Source of the DNA: Nageia nagi
Lineage: Eukaryota; Pinophyta
Direction: 5' to 3'
NCBI GenBank assembly: GCA_050084985.1
Contig: JBITNC010000001.1
Span: forward strand, 70,804,001-70,868,000
DNA: 64,000 bases
Shown: positions 24,378 through 36,960 of the stretch, one piece after another
How the letters are laid out: every line of letters begins with the position of its first letter
Numbering within the stretch: position 1 is the first letter of the stretch
Position numbers and translations under genes: made by a program
The notes under the pieces: model-generated
Seen by the model: only the letters and a program-made list of their open reading frames with translations
Told to the model about the DNA's origin: nothing
The model's database searches: none

Positions 24378-24880
24378 TGTTGGAATGTATAATGCATTAT
24401 TGTAAAGTTTTTGTAATAATTTTCTTTGTAAATTCACTAATACTTAATGGTATCATTAGATAAATTAAGTATTTAAATAAATATGATAATTTAACTTGTC
24501 CTAAACTCCATGTCATGAGCATGCCCCTTGTGGTAAAAGGGAGTAGCATGTCATGCCTTTGTACAATGGTTAAAAGGGTGATCCAAAGGGGGATTTTGGC
24601 CTAGAAATAGAAGACCTCCCTTTGAGATCACTCACCAATTTGTGAAGTAAAGTTATGCTCTTGGATAGTGTTTAAGAGATGAAATTAGGAGGATTGTAAG
24701 AGAATTGTCTTTGTGAATGAAGTAAGATCTAGTTAGTGGATGTACTCCCAGTTGGAGGAACCACTTTACATATTGAGTTATCTTATGAGAGTGTTTATGC
24801 TTTAGAATAATGTTGAATGTGTGAGCTTTCATATAATCTTGGTCACTTAGGATTATTTTAGTTTTAGTTCAATCCCTTCA
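24378..24880 (+). repeat. 5' LTR of the plus-strand copia element
   Basis: 503-bp direct repeat of the copy at 32401-32901. The position of the TATA box in the right copy (CTATAAATA, from 32621) reads CTAGAAATA here, so the promoter of the upstream LTR appears mutated. Confidence 0.92.
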
Positions 24881-24882
24881 TA

Positions 24883-24895
24883 TGGTATCAGAGCC
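24883..24895 (+). other. Primer-binding site, initiator-Met tRNA
   Basis: TGGTATCAGAGCC is the exact 3'-end complement of plant initiator-Met tRNA, two bases after the LTR end, as in most plant copia elements. Confidence 0.93.
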
Positions 24896-25617
24896 TATTT
24901 GAAGGTTCCTCTTCAACACTTTTGGAGCTCCTATTCCTTCAACTTGGAGGTCTTATTCCTTCATTTTTGAAGTCTTGTTGAGGTAAAATCAAGACAAGGT
25001 ATAAATTCCTTCCTTATTGGTCATTTGTTTGGATTATTTCATTGTGATACTAACGTAATTTGTGAGATGTGTTAGTACATTTTTATGATTAAAATGATGC
25101 AATTTGCATATTTTTACTAACCCTTTTTAATAGCAATTTTTTATATATTGCTTAGCATATATTGCTATTTATTTTTTATAATAAAAAGGAGGGTTTAGTA
25201 TACAAAAATTGCATTATTTGAAATAATACTCTATCTCTTTGAGAATTTGTTTTCTTACTAAGCTCAAAATAAAAAAAGGGTAGGGAGAATATTGAAGTTT
25301 AAATGTTATAGGGTATTTTTATTTCAAAATGTGTTATATTAAATAAAAAAAAAGGATAAATTTTTTCTAACAACAAAAAGATATTTGTATTTCAAAAATA
25401 GAGGAGGGAAGTATGTACAAAAAAATCTCATCTTTCATTTCTTGGACAAGTTATCTAAACCCTTCTTTTTTCATAGATTTGTACATATGTTTGTGAAGTA
25501 TTTTTTTTAAATGGATGGGGGGGTCTGATACAAGTATGAACCCTTTAAATGCTAAACATGGGCTTATCAAAGATCTGCTCAACCCTTTTTTTGTAAGGTT
25601 TTAAGTGAGGAGATTTG

Positions 25618-25740
25618 GCTACTCCTAGGGTGCCTTATGTCTTCCCCTTCATGTCTTATGTTTGGCCAGCTACTCTTAGGGCACCTTGTGTCTTCCCCTT
25701 CATGCCTTGTATCTACCTAGTTGCTCCTAGGGCATCTCTT
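25618..25740 (+). repeat. 51-bp tandem repeat in the copia leader
   Basis: Units start at 25618, 25669 and 25720 (about 2.4 copies). The period is 17 codons and the plus strand stays open as a Pro/Phe-rich frame, but the frame is short and has no family likeness, so no protein is claimed. Confidence 0.7.
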
Positions 25741-26447
25741 TTTGATCCCTTCTCTCCACCTATCGATCATCTCCCTCTACTCCTCCATTCACTATCTTCC
25801 TTCCATGCATGGCTCTGTTGGGGTCCTCATGCCTCTACTTCATCTCCATCTTAGATTTGGCCCTCCCAAGCTTTTGAAAAGGCCCTTATGGGCTAGTAAT
25901 GATCCCTCACAGGCTATCATGGCATGCACCCTTTGCACCCATCAATGCATCCCCTCAAACTTGTGACCCCTTCCACCTCATGGCCTCCTCTTTCTTCAAT
26001 CCACATTTTTTAAGGGGTTTCTTCTCCTTCTTACTCTTTATTTTATCCTCATCTACCTCTTACTATCTACATTAATGGATGACACTACCTTTCTTTAAAA
26101 GAAAATCATCATTTTTTTCTACCAACCCTACCATTCATTAATAAATTTGGACTTCAATGGAGTGCATAGGGATAAAAGTGCTTGCTTGAAAAAGACTCTA
26201 AGTCCAATTTAATGCTTCATCATCATAAAATTTATTTTTAAGGTTCACATTTATGAACTTTAAGCATGGCTAGAAGCAATCTATTAATGACTTTTTTGAA
26301 GTTCAATTCTCATATTGTTTAATTGCAAATAAGGCAATAAATGTTTCTTGAAGATATTTTTTATTTAGTGTTAAAGCTAAGGAAGTGCTCTCTTTTGAGG
26401 TTGAATTTTTTAATTCTTTGATGGTAATTGTCCCTAAGTACTTATTG

Positions 26448-26910
26448 ATTAAAGCATCTTCCTTAAGATCTAAATTAAGTAAAAAGGGGGAAATTTTATG
26501 GATATTTTTATTAAAGCATATTCCTTAAGATCCAAATTAAGTAAAAAGGGGGAAATTTTATGGATATTTTTACTTATTTTTTTGGAAATGATGCATGATG
26601 CATGCTTAAATTTTTAAGCTATGGAATTATGCATGCTTACTAAATTTTTTAAGCTATGGAATGATGCATGCTTACTAATTAAATTTTTAAAACTATGGAA
26701 TGATGCATGCTTATTACTTAAATTTTAAGCTATGGAAAAGATGCATGCTAAGTATTTTATTCTTATGCAAAATTAATGTACTTGTGCAAACTATGGAAAT
26801 GATGCATCTATCCTTTCTTATGAAGGGTTAACTTATGCAAATTATGTAAATGAGGCATATTTATTCTTGAGTATTTATCCTTTTTTTATGAAAAGTTAAC
26901 TTGTACAAGT
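26448..26910 (+). repeat. Tandem repeats in the copia leader (62-bp and about 40-bp units)
   Basis: A 62-bp unit starting ATTAAAGCAT at 26448 is repeated at 26510 almost without change. Directly after it, from about 26584, a degenerate unit of about 36-40 bp with the core GGAATGATGCATGCTTA and AAGCTAT recurs at least five times and fades out by about 26910. Confidence 0.75.
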
Positions 26911-27753
26911 TATGGACCTATGTAAAGATGTCCTTTAGGGGTTAGTAAATAAAACCCATTAGATCTTAGGTTCCAACTTATGAATGAATTATGTTTCATT
27001 TTAAGATCTTTACTTCATGTTTTGCATTTTTACTTTATTTGCTTATGCAAAAATCATAAACATTGATTGAGAAACCCCCTAAAATGAACACATCCATATG
27101 TACATTTTGCAACATGACTTGTTTGGGAAGTCACGAGGTGAGGATAGGTAGACTGGAGCCTTTAATTCGATGATCCAAATGGTGAAAATTTTGTACTTCT
27201 CAATTGCCCTTAAGTCCTCTGTTAGTCTAGATATAACTCCAATAGGTGGACAAGCATGTGTGTAGTGATACCACATGTTCGCACATCTATTCAAGGATTA
27301 TCTTGATAACCTAAGAGGATAACTTGAAACTTAATCAAGATTAATAATTTATTTGATTCAATATATATCATAACCTTGGAAAATAGTAGGTACTCCTCCT
27401 TGTGAGAGTATATTATTGCCCAAGGTGAACTAGTTGAGGATTAGTAGTACCCGAGCTCCACCTTGCAAGAATCTAGGTGAAGGCCTAATTTTAGATAAGA
27501 AAACAAGCCTCAATAATATCAATATTTATTTACAATTCTTGGTGATGAAAAAATTGTTGGGTGTATGGGTTGTTTATGAGTTTCTATTGTAAACATTTTC
27601 ACTTGTGAAGTTTGTTAAGCATGTCCTTTTATTAAACTTAACATGTATGATTGATTTACTTGAATAAATCTAAAATATATATGTATGATTAAAACTAAAC
27701 ATGTAAAATTATTTTAAACCACATGCTTAGTTTTTCACATTCTTGTGTAGCAA

Positions 27754-28606
27754 ATGGAAAATACCTTCTTACTCAAACATATTCCTGATGGTTCCAACTT
27801 TGGTATTTGGGAACCTTCGATGAGAACTGAATTGTAGGCAAGGAAGATTTGGCAAATAGTTAATGAGAACTTAGTTGATTCTATATATGAGAAGGCACTT
27901 GAGGCATACAACATAAAGAATGAATTAGCAACCTTCATGATTTTCCATGCAGTGTCAGATGATGTGCTCCTTATGATCTCATCCTTAACCTCCATGAAGG
28001 AAGCTTGGAAAAAGCTTAAGAAAAATTACATTAGATCTAAGTTCTCTAGAAAGTTCACTATTCTCCAAAATTTGCTTCAACTCATCAAGGAGAAGATGAA
28101 AATGTTGCCATATACTTGAACAAAATCATTGACCTTAAGACCCAACTTGTTTCTTGTCAGTGCAATTGGATCAATGATGAGTTCATGGTCTTCATCATTC
28201 TCTAAAGCCTCTCTTCAAAGTTTGGTACTTTATGATAATAATTGAGACTAGGATTATTGATGAAGAAGAAGTATCCTCCCTCAAGAACCTTTCAAGGATC
28301 CTTTTGAAGCATGAGAATACTCTTAACAAAAAGGTATTGATATTTTCTCCAAAGGATAAAAATGTTGGTCTAGGAGCAACCAAAACTCCTTTCAATAAGA
28401 AGTTCAATCATCATAAGAAATCTTATCCTTCTTCCTCCAAAAAGTTTGAGAAAAGGGGCAACAAAAATAACAACGACTACTTCAAGAAAAGAGATGGAAA
28501 AGGCAAGGCAAGCAAACCAAATCTTAAGGCAAAGTTAAATGGAAATTGTAACTTTTGTAGCATCTATGGTCACAAAAAATTTGATTGCTACAAAAAGAAA
28601 ATATAA
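27754..28606 (+). pseudogene. Copia gag
   Basis: Starts with ATG at 27754, followed by a copia gag N-terminal pattern (a LLKHIPDGSNFGIWEPSM-like opening, then an EAW-K-L helix near 27990-28010). One stop lies in the first part and the frame shifts near 28120. The second part, from 28232, ends in a CX2CX4HX4C zinc knuckle near 28548-28590 (CNFCSIYGHKKFDC), followed by Lys-rich residues and a stop. Gag would form the particle and bind RNA. Confidence 0.85.
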
Positions 28607-28689
28607 GAAAAGAACAAGGGAGATAGAAATGTAAAGGACTTCAATGGGAAGAAGAATATAAAATATGGATTTACTATTGCATTCTACTT

Positions 28690-29050
28690 CATGACTCATT
28701 CTTTTTCATCTAATTAGATTGTTGACTCTAGTTGCACTAATCACTTATGCTTTAAAAAAAATAAGTTTGAAAATTTTAACAAGTATAGAAACAATGCATT
28801 TGTGATAGGTGATAATTCCATCCTTGAAGTCTAAGGAATTGGAAGTGTGTTAATTCATAGGAAGGTTCTTGAAAATGTGCTCTATGTTCCTAAGCTAAGG
28901 ATGAATCTTCTTTCCATGATTCAAGTTGTAAGAAAAGAGTACTCATTTGAGTTCAACTTAGGCTCCTAGTGCATTAAGAAGGGACTTGCCATGTTGGTTA
29001 AAGGATCAGTGAAAGATTATCTCTACTTATGGATCAAGTTCCAATAAAGA
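28690..29050 (+). pseudogene. Copia aspartic protease
   Basis: An IVDSSCTNH motif near 28718 corresponds to the DSG(A/C)(S/T)xH active site, with the usual Gly replaced by Ser. It is followed by the VLYVPKLRMNLLSM block near 28875-28920 that is conserved in copia protease/pre-integrase regions. Broken by stops. Confidence 0.75.
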
Positions 29051-29089
29051 TCTGTCTTGCTACAAATGTGTGTTCTAGAGGCAATCTTT

Positions 29090-29965
29090 AACACCAACAT
29101 TTAGAGCACCTTAACCATAAGAGTATTAAAGTCATTAATTGCTAAGAACTTGTGGAAGTTTTGCCTTCAATTTCAACTTCAATTGGCCTATGTGAGAAGT
29201 GCATCTTAGACAAGACGAATAGACAAAGGTTCAAAAAACATAAGGCAACAAGGGTATTTCAACCTCTTCAGTTTTTGCACCTAGATTTGATGGACCTATT
29301 TCAAACTAAGTCACTTGGGGGAGCATCTTATGTCTTGACCTTCATTGATTACTTTAGTAGGATGACTTTTTCCTATATACTTGAGCACAAGGATCAAACC
29401 TTTGAGAGTTTTAAAAATTTTAAGGCCATAGTTGAAAATCAAACTAACCTTAAAATAAATATGTTAAGATCAAATAATGGGGGAGAATATAATAACAATG
29501 AGTTCAATAACTATTGTGCTAAGTACAAAATCAAAAGGTAGTTTATAATTCCATACACTCCTCAATAGAATGATGTTATCAAAAGGAAAAATAGGATAAT
29601 TATGGAAATTGCTAGATACATGTTGGGTAATCTTCCTAGTTTCTTATGGGGTGAAGTTGTGAGCATTGCTATTTAACCTTGAATAGGTGTTCCACAAAAT
29701 TTTTTCATGGTAAAACTCTTTTTGAGGCTTGGTTAGGAATAAAACCTAACATTTCTCACCTTAGGGTGTTTGGATGTGATTCATTCTCCTACATTGTTTA
29801 TGAGAAAAGGAAAAAGTTAGAAAAAAGAGCTAAAAGGTAAATCTTTGTGGGTTATGATAGTTAGCATAGAGGCTATTGGCTCTACTCTCCATCCTACAAA
29901 GGAGTATTGATATCAAGGGATGGAAAGTTCAATGAACTTCCTAAAGAACCTACTTCTAATGAGAA
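29090..29965 (+). pseudogene. Copia integrase
   Basis: Begins with the pre-integrase HLNHKS-like segment and a CX2C pair (LCEKCILDK, near 29188). The core shows LHLDLMD near 29275, a TFIDYFSRM block near 29338 and NNGGEYNN near 29470. The C-terminal part has LPSFLWGE, FEAWLGIKPN and a GYDS-like segment up to about 29960. Several stops interrupt the frame. Confidence 0.88.
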
Positions 29966-30109
29966 TGTTGATAATCCAAATGACTCACTAGTTGCACCTA
30001 GCTAGTTGAATATTGATGTAGAAAAGTCACTCCAAGAGCAAAATTCTCTAACATAAAGGATAAATAGGAGCATGACCTTGAACAAATATTTATTTTTCAA
30101 AATTGATAA

Positions 30110-30830
30110 CAAAAATGAGCCTTCATCATTCAAAGAAGCTTCAAAGCATGAGTGGTAGATGGAAGACATGAAAGTAGAATATGAGGTGCTTATGAAAAAT
30201 GAAACTTGGGACTTGGTTCCTTATCCCAATGAGAAGAAGATGATTAGCAATAAATGGATCTACAAGGTCAAGTTCAATTCAGTTGGAGATATTAAGAAAT
30301 ACAAAGCAAGGTTACTAGCCAAAGGTTTTGCTCAAAAATATGGTGTTGATTATAAGGAAACCTTTGCTTCCATGGCAAAGATGCCTACCGTTAGAATTAT
30401 CCTTACTCTTTTAGCAGCTCAAGGATGGAAAGTTTTTCAATTTTACATCAAGAGTTCATTTCTTAATGGTTAATTAGATGTAAAAATATACATGAATCAA
30501 CTAGAAGGGTTTATTATTGAAGGTAAAGAGTCTTTTATGTGCAAGCTAAAGAAGTCATTGTATGGACTTAAGCAAGTACCTAAAGCCTGGTATAAGAAGA
30601 TTTTAGGATACTTTGTAAACATTGAATTCTCTAAGTGCTTTTTTGACTCTAATCTATATGTGCTCAATCAAGAAAAAAATGTGGTATTATTTCCCCTTTA
30701 TGTGGATGATCTCATGATAAATGGGAACAATGATGAAATCATTCAAGAGTGCATATCCAAACTTAAGATAACATTTGAAATGACTAATCTTGGTCTCTTG
30801 AACTACTACCTTAAAATGCAAGTGCATTGA
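30110..30830 (+). pseudogene. Copia reverse transcriptase
   Basis: Contains the start block ETWDLVP and NKWIYKVKF (30200-30275), then KARLLAKGFAQ, the region equivalent to DVKTAFLNG with the catalytic Asp changed to Ser (YIKSSFLNG near 30448), KSLYGLKQVPKAWY (30555-30595) and the intact YVDD box at about 30700. One stop at 30471 separates the two open halves. The loss of the first catalytic Asp confirms it is inactive. Confidence 0.92.
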
Positions 30831-30989
30831 TACAAGGATTGTACCTATCTTATTCAATCCAAATATATATCAAACATCTTTCAAAATTTTAGAATGGAGG
30901 ATTGTAGACATGTTGTGATCCTAGTCTCTCTTGGAATCAATATTTCTCTTAGCTCCAACTATCAGTTGGTAGATGCTACATCTTATAGG

Positions 30990-31645
30990 AACTTAATTGG
31001 TAGTCTTCAGTTTTTGATTATTTTTAGGCTAGATATTACCTTTGTAGTGAATCTAATAGCACAATTAATGTAGAAACCATATGTTGAACACATCAATGCT
31101 ATTAATTAGACCTTAAGGTATGTTGTAGGGATGAAGGATCTTGCTCTCAAGTATTCTAAGTTGCCTTTGTTTGTTCTCTTAGGGTTCTCAAATTTTTATT
31201 ATGGGGGAGATAGAGATGATAGGAAATTAACATCTGCATATATTTTTAGCATTGGTTTAGTTGCTATCTCTTGGGCCTTTAGGAAGCAACCTACTATTTC
31301 TCTTTCCGTTATAGAAGTCAAATACCATGCCATGTCTATTGCAACCCAATAAGCTATTTAGCTAAGGCATATTTTGAAAGAAATTGGGTATGAGAAAGCT
31401 AGCCCATATCTGATTTATTCAAATAATTAGTTGACTATTTCTTTGGCTAATAATCTAGTGTTTCATCAAAGAACAAAACATGTGGAAATCCAATCCTATT
31501 TCATAATGAAAAGGTTCTTGATGACATCATACACCTATAGTATTTTCCATCAACCTTGAACTTTGCTGATTTATTCACCAAGCCCCTCCCTAAAGCTTGG
31601 TTTAACAAGCTTAAGGATCCTATTGGGTTGGTGAAGTTTCCCTCA
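30990..31645 (+). pseudogene. Copia RNase H
   Basis: Shows the SYRNLIGSLQ-like linker near 30985, a TLRYVVGMKDLALKY block near 31111-31155, a GDRDDRKLTSAY block near 31205 (the usual DWAGD/DDRKSTSG motif), ISWAFRKQPTISLS near 31270, and the C-terminal ADLFTKPLPK-like end near 31570-31600. Stops are present. Confidence 0.85.
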
Positions 31646-32400
31646 AGAGGAGTGAAGTATGAATTCTTATGTTAAATTCATGTTTATGATGACAACTTCA
31701 CCTCTAGGAGGATTTTATATTGTATAGTGTTGATTTTGTTGTATGCCTTTGTGGTAAGTTTGCTCTGTGTGAGGAAATTATTGTATAAATTTTAGAGCAA
31801 AAGATTGGCCAATCTAGCATTATTCAATTATCCATGTGTGAGGAACTCATATGTGTATTTTGGCACTATTTAATTATCTATATGTGAGGAACTCGTATGT
31901 GTATTTTATTATGCTCTATTTGGTAATATTAATCAACATATATTTTGTATACATTAGGTGACTATAAGTATTAGCTTGGCATCCTCATGATAACTTATAG
32001 TGCACCATTGATCAATTATGATAGCATTTATTTGATTCATATACCCTTATTTATATGAATATGTTACATTTAACTGATCTTATTATTTGAGCTGCTTATG
32101 ACTTGCAAGTTCTTTTAAGATTATAGGTTACTTACTTCGAGTGTGCAAGCTCATGGAGACTCATCATGAATTCCATTTGGATGACTACTTTATGTACATT
32201 AAAATTGATTATGGTTAATGATTGTATTGTAAACCATTTGTTAAAATAGTAAAGTAGTGAGTCTCAAACTAGATCTTGCTTACTTCACAAAGATGTAAAA
32301 AGTTCTCATTTCCAATTGTATCTATTTGGAGGAGAACTCTCTTACTCTCTCTCTTTCTTCTCTCTTATTTGCTCTATCCTAATATTTCATTAAGTGGAAG
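31646..32400 (+). other. 3' untranslated region and polypurine tract of the copia element
   Basis: No coding likeness. A 46-bp partial duplication with TGTGAGGAACTC at 31837 and 31883 is present. The region ends in CT-rich sequence and then the polypurine tract AAGTGGAAG at 32392-32400, directly before the 3' LTR. Confidence 0.75.
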
Positions 32401-32901
32401 TGTTTGAATGTATAATGCATGATTGTAAAGGTTTTGTAATAATCCTCTTTGTAAATTCACTAATACTTAATGGTATCATTAGATACCTTAAGTATTTAAG
32501 TGAATATGATAATGTAACTTGTCCTACACCATGTCATGATCATGCCCCTTGGGTAAAATGGAGTAGCATGTAATGCCTTTGCACAATGGTTAAATGGGTG
32601 ATCCAAAGGAGGATTTTGGCCTATAAATAAAAGGCCTCATCTTTGAGATCACTCATCAATTTGTGAAGCAAAGTTATGCTCTAGGATAGTGTTTAGGAGA
32701 TGAAATTAGGAGGATTGTAAGAGAATTATCTTTGTGAATGAAGTAAGATCTAGTTAGTGGATGTACTCCTAGTTGGAGGAACCACTTTACATTTTGAGTT
32801 ATCTTGTGAGAGTCTTTATGCTTTAGAATAATGTTGAATGTGTGAGCTTTCATATAATCTAGGGAACTTAGGATTATTTTAGTATAAGTTCAATCCCTTT
32901 A
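32401..32901 (+). repeat. 3' LTR of the plus-strand copia element
   Basis: 501-bp copy of the left LTR. A TATA box (CTATAAATA from 32621) is intact here. The terminal CA has become TA. Confidence 0.92.
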
Positions 32902-34740
32902 GTTTAGAATACTAGAGTAGGGTTTTTTGGATGTACATTAAATGGTAAACCCAATGTGAACTCTAACTACTACTTAGATATGATGTTTTCTCAACTTTTT
33001 CAAACTTTTAGTTCAAATTTGGATTTCTTGATTTTTAAAGTTAACCATCAAAAGTGAGTGAATTTACAAATTTTCAAGATATAATAGGTAAACTTGGGTG
33101 TGATTTGAATAGGAAACCACTATGGAAGGGGTGAATTAGTTTGAGAGTTTGAAGATTGAATTTATCCATTTTCATCCAAGTGTAGTCCTCATTACAGCTT
33201 GTACTAGGAATATTATGCCTAAAAGGAGAATTAGGCACTATAGACTAAGTTTTCAAAGCTAAAATACATTTTTGACCAAGTGTACTACATCCCATACTAG
33301 GTGCACTGCACCTTGCACATAATACACTAGGTGTATTATGCCCTAACTTAGGTGCACTACATATTGACCCAAGAGCCCTAAACACATTGCATCACATCCT
33401 AGGTGCACTACACCCTAAAAATTACATAAAATTCAGCCTTGAGGTGATCCTAAATGTACTACATAACATCTTAGAAGCATTAAGCCTCATTCTATGTACA
33501 TTGCACCTCATTGAAAAGCCAAAATCCACTTTTAGAAAGTCCCAAATGCACCGTACCTCAAGATAGAGGGTATTTTCTTAGAAAAATAAACCATGCACAA
33601 ATCTAACAGTGCATCATAGTAGTGAACTAATTATTTTTGTATTAATATTTAGTTTTTGGATTATCATAGCCAAGTAGACCATTGTAAATACCCAGGGGGT
33701 TGTGATCACACTCATGTTGAAAGTGTGAACCCATTTTTATTTATTATTTATGATATGCCTTGGTGATTGACACATTTTCAAAAGCCCTTTCATTTGGTGA
33801 GAGACTTGAAACCTATTTAGAATTACACCTTGGAGCAAGAGGGAATGTTAGTGTTTAAGTAATAATTTGAAGTACTTTAAGTATCTGGTCCATACTATTT
33901 ATTTATTCTTTGCATCCTAGGGTTGTCTTTCATTTTGTGTTGATTTTAGTGAAAATATTGCATTCATCTTAGGGGGTATTGTTGCATCTACAAGGAAATT
34001 ACTTTGGATATAAAATTTAAATCTTAAAAAAAGATTTTCCTTACTATTAGAACTTGTGTGTTATTTACTTCTTTCATTCAAAATCATCATTTTTATATTA
34101 ATTTGATTTACAAAAGAAAAATAGTCTCAAAAGAGTATAAATTGGGTGGGATTGCCAAGCCTTATTAAGGGAATAGGATTTGCATTTCATCATAGTATTG
34201 CATTTTCATATTTTCTTAATCACATTAAATTCCATCACAATCCTAGGGAGTATCTAGGGCACATGGATTTTATTTCCATGACCTAACCCATACTTAGAAT
34301 TGAAAAATGAATTAGGAGCCCCCATTTTATTTAGGATAACTTCCTATAGAGGGTACCTAAGACACCCTATAAAATATTTTACCCATAGAGATTGAGCCTT
34401 ACCTTTATAAATGCTTGAATAACATCATATTATAGGGAAATGTAAAAAAATATAAGTCAAAATTAACACTTGTATTAAAATCAACCAAAATTAAAAAGAT
34501 AAAGAGTCTAATTGAACAAATAAGTAACTAGAAAAGTAAATGAAAATTGCTATCTACAATAATTACTATCTTCATTTAGACTTGCATTTCATATTAAGTT
34601 GATTGGTTAAGTTGCATTCACACTAAAGCAAGATTTAATCTTAATATATCATAATCTTGGTGTTGTTTATCTATTTCCATTTTGAGCAAGTTTTAGTTCA
34701 ATTTTGCTTATTTTATTTTAAAGTTTATCTTTGTAGACCT
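32902..34740 (+). mobile_element. Element B 5' region, segment 3 (LTR or leader)
   Basis: Non-coding sequence between the copia insertion and the gag region of element B. It contains degenerate short repeats of the type CTAGGTGCACTAC/GTGTATTATGCC at about 33280-33560, including a 10-bp inverted repeat (CATAATACAC/GTGTATTATG), and a block at about 33900-34410 with a related copy at 60.4-60.8 kb. The LTR/leader boundary and the primer-binding site could not be placed. Confidence 0.5.
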
Positions 34741-34744
34741 CTAA

Positions 34745-36240
34745 ATGGATTCTAATTCCTCCATGGATTTAGTTTGGTGGGATTAAAATCCCACCATTGG
34801 GGTGGTTGAGATAAGGTATCAAACTCAAAAAAAGAAGGATGATAATGTTGTAAAAGAATAGAATGTTCCTAGCATTGATAATGAATCCATCGAATTCACC
34901 CAAGCCATTCAAAATTTTTAGAGGCTCACTCCAAATGAATCAACAAAAGTGATGGAATTAGTAAATAATACTTTTTTTCCTCCAACTTAGTCCTACCCAT
35001 AAGGCTAAAAGATACCAAGAAATGTTCCAATATGGTCTGATCAATATAATTATGCAATTGTAGATGAACATGAGCTTGCAAAGGCTATAGGTAAACTTTT
35101 TGCTCAACCAATAATTAATAAACAAAATACAAATACATCTAATTGGTATCAAGAAACTTTGTATCAATTGAGAAATAGAAAGCTTGAACCATATACCACT
35201 TTTGATCCATCAAATCCTCAAAATTCACCTATAGCACAAAATATTGGCCAAGGATGGCTCCCTCCATAATATTGTAGCTTACCTACCATCCAAAAACCTA
35301 TATTTAAAGTACCATATCATTCCAAAGAACCTCCTATTGTGCAAAATATAAAGTTAAATACTAACCTAAAAAATTTCTAAAAAAATATAGAAAAGGCATA
35401 AAAAAAATTTAGTAGGAGGTTATCCCAAGATAACCAAAGTATTTCCCAACAATCCCTAAGAATTGTACAATAAAATTTCCAAAACTTAGTGCCCAATTTT
35501 CAAAATGTTATACAACAACCATCACCTCTTCCATTTCAAATGGAAATAATTTCAAATCAACCAAATTATTCTCAAAATGTTGCCACCCAAAACCAACCAA
35601 ATGTTCCAAATAATGCCATTTTCAATTCACAAGTTCTACCCAACCAAGGGGTATAGAAGATAGATCCAAATGTTAAAATGCTCAAACCTATTCTTAATAC
35701 CTTCAACCAAGTCAATCTTAATGATTGGGAAAACCTTGGCCAAATGTTTGTGCATCTAGAAATAAATACTCAAAATGTGCAATATCAAAATATGGCCAAC
35801 TTCCAAAATGTTCCTACCCATAACACCTCTCATTTCCAAAGTTCTTCTCAAAATTACATGCAAAAGCAAACTGAAGCAAAATCTAGCCAAAATCAAACCC
35901 AAGGCAATCCTCTAGAAGATAATGTAACTTCATCTCCCATGGAAATTATGTAAAAATTGATGGAGCAAATGCAACAACTAATGATTTAAACATAAATGAC
36001 CAATGTGTAACATAATCAACCTTAAGATCCTCCATAAGGTGCACAAAACTCCTATGGGCTAAACATGCAAAATCAGGCCCAAAATACACAACAACCTTAT
36101 GGAAAAAATATGCAATATCAATCTCAAGGTCCATAACAAGTTTATGATAAAAATGTGCAACAAAGTTTTGGGAAAAATACACAATGGTGGTATTTGGGAT
36201 AACAAGGTAACTTTTATAGTACTAATGCACATTTATTTTA
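34745..36240 (+). pseudogene. Asn/Gln-rich N-terminal gag region of element B
   Basis: Reading frames on the plus strand are rich in Asn and Gln with repeated FQNV, QNMQ and YGKNMQ-like strings, the longest open stretch being 35678-35953. Stops are mostly TAA/TAG at positions where Gln would fit. Low-complexity Gln/Asn stretches upstream of the gag core occur in several large gypsy elements. Function beyond being part of gag is not visible. Confidence 0.6.
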
Positions 36241-36499
36241 AATACAATTAAGTTTATTTAATAACCCCTAGTTAGAATATCAATTTAAGTCCCATGGGGA
36301 AGCAAGTGGGGGACCAAATCAACATTATGGTGGATCAAATCCACCCTATGGAGGGCCAAATTAATCCAATATGAGAAATTAATATAGAATCATGAAGAGG
36401 CTACAAGAACTAGAAGCATAATTTAATAGCCAAGGGGTTCTAAAATTAGTTATGGGATGATTTGCAATGAGCCAATTAATCCTTGGTTACCAATGAGGC

Positions 36500-36960
36500 A
36501 ACATCCAAAAAAATCCAAAATACTTAAAATTTAAAAGTAAAGAGGACCCCAAGGAGCACTTGATGCACTTCAAGTATGCATGTTATCAAATAGCTAATGA
36601 TGATACTCTTTTATTGAGAACCTTTCCGATGACCCTTGGTGGTCAAGCAATGAATTTGTATAATTTGTTACCTCAATATTGTTTATATATATTTGAGCAA
36701 TTAGATAGCCTCTTTCTTGAACTTTTTTCCATCAATATCAATAAGAGGTTATCAATCACAAATATTATGAATTTATCTGAATTTGATCAAGAATCTATAT
36801 CGAATTATATTTCTTAATGGAGGTATTTAATCATAGATATAAACTTATCATTTCCTTAGGAAGAGTTAGTGAGATTATTTAGAAAGAGTTACAGCAAATA
36901 AATCTCCACTCTTATTAAATTTTAACAACTAAGGACCTTTGAGGATACTATTTCTCAATA
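36500..36960 (+). pseudogene. Gag core of gypsy element B
   Basis: A retrotransposon gag domain is recognisable: the DPKEHLMHFKYAC opening near 36548, LLRTFPMTLGGQAMNLY near 36615-36660, FEQLDSLFLELF near 36690 and ESISNYIS near 36790, then an LVRLFRKSY-like end after a stop. This spacing matches gag of Tat-type elements. Confidence 0.85.

Larger units (their letters stand above)
24378..32901 (+). mobile_element. Ty1/copia LTR retrotransposon with complete ends
   Basis: 5' LTR 24378-24880 (503 bp) and 3' LTR 32401-32901 (501 bp) start TGTT(G/T)GAATG and end CCCTTCA or CCCTTTA; by eye they differ at about 40 positions (near 8 percent). A perfect primer-binding site, TGGTATCAGAGCC, begins at 24883, and the polypurine tract AAGTGGAAG ends at 32400. 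The flanking duplication GTTTA (24373-24377 and 32902-32906) is exact. Gag, protease, integrase, reverse transcriptase and RNase H follow in copia order from 27.75 to 31.65 kb, all broken by stops and frameshifts. The leader between primer site and gag is unusually long, about 2.85 kb. Confidence 0.93.

Noticed and set aside
25615-25966. Pro/Phe-rich frames with a 17-residue period
   Set aside because: Two frames are open at once because of a 51-bp tandem repeat in the copia leader; no domain and no conserved start.
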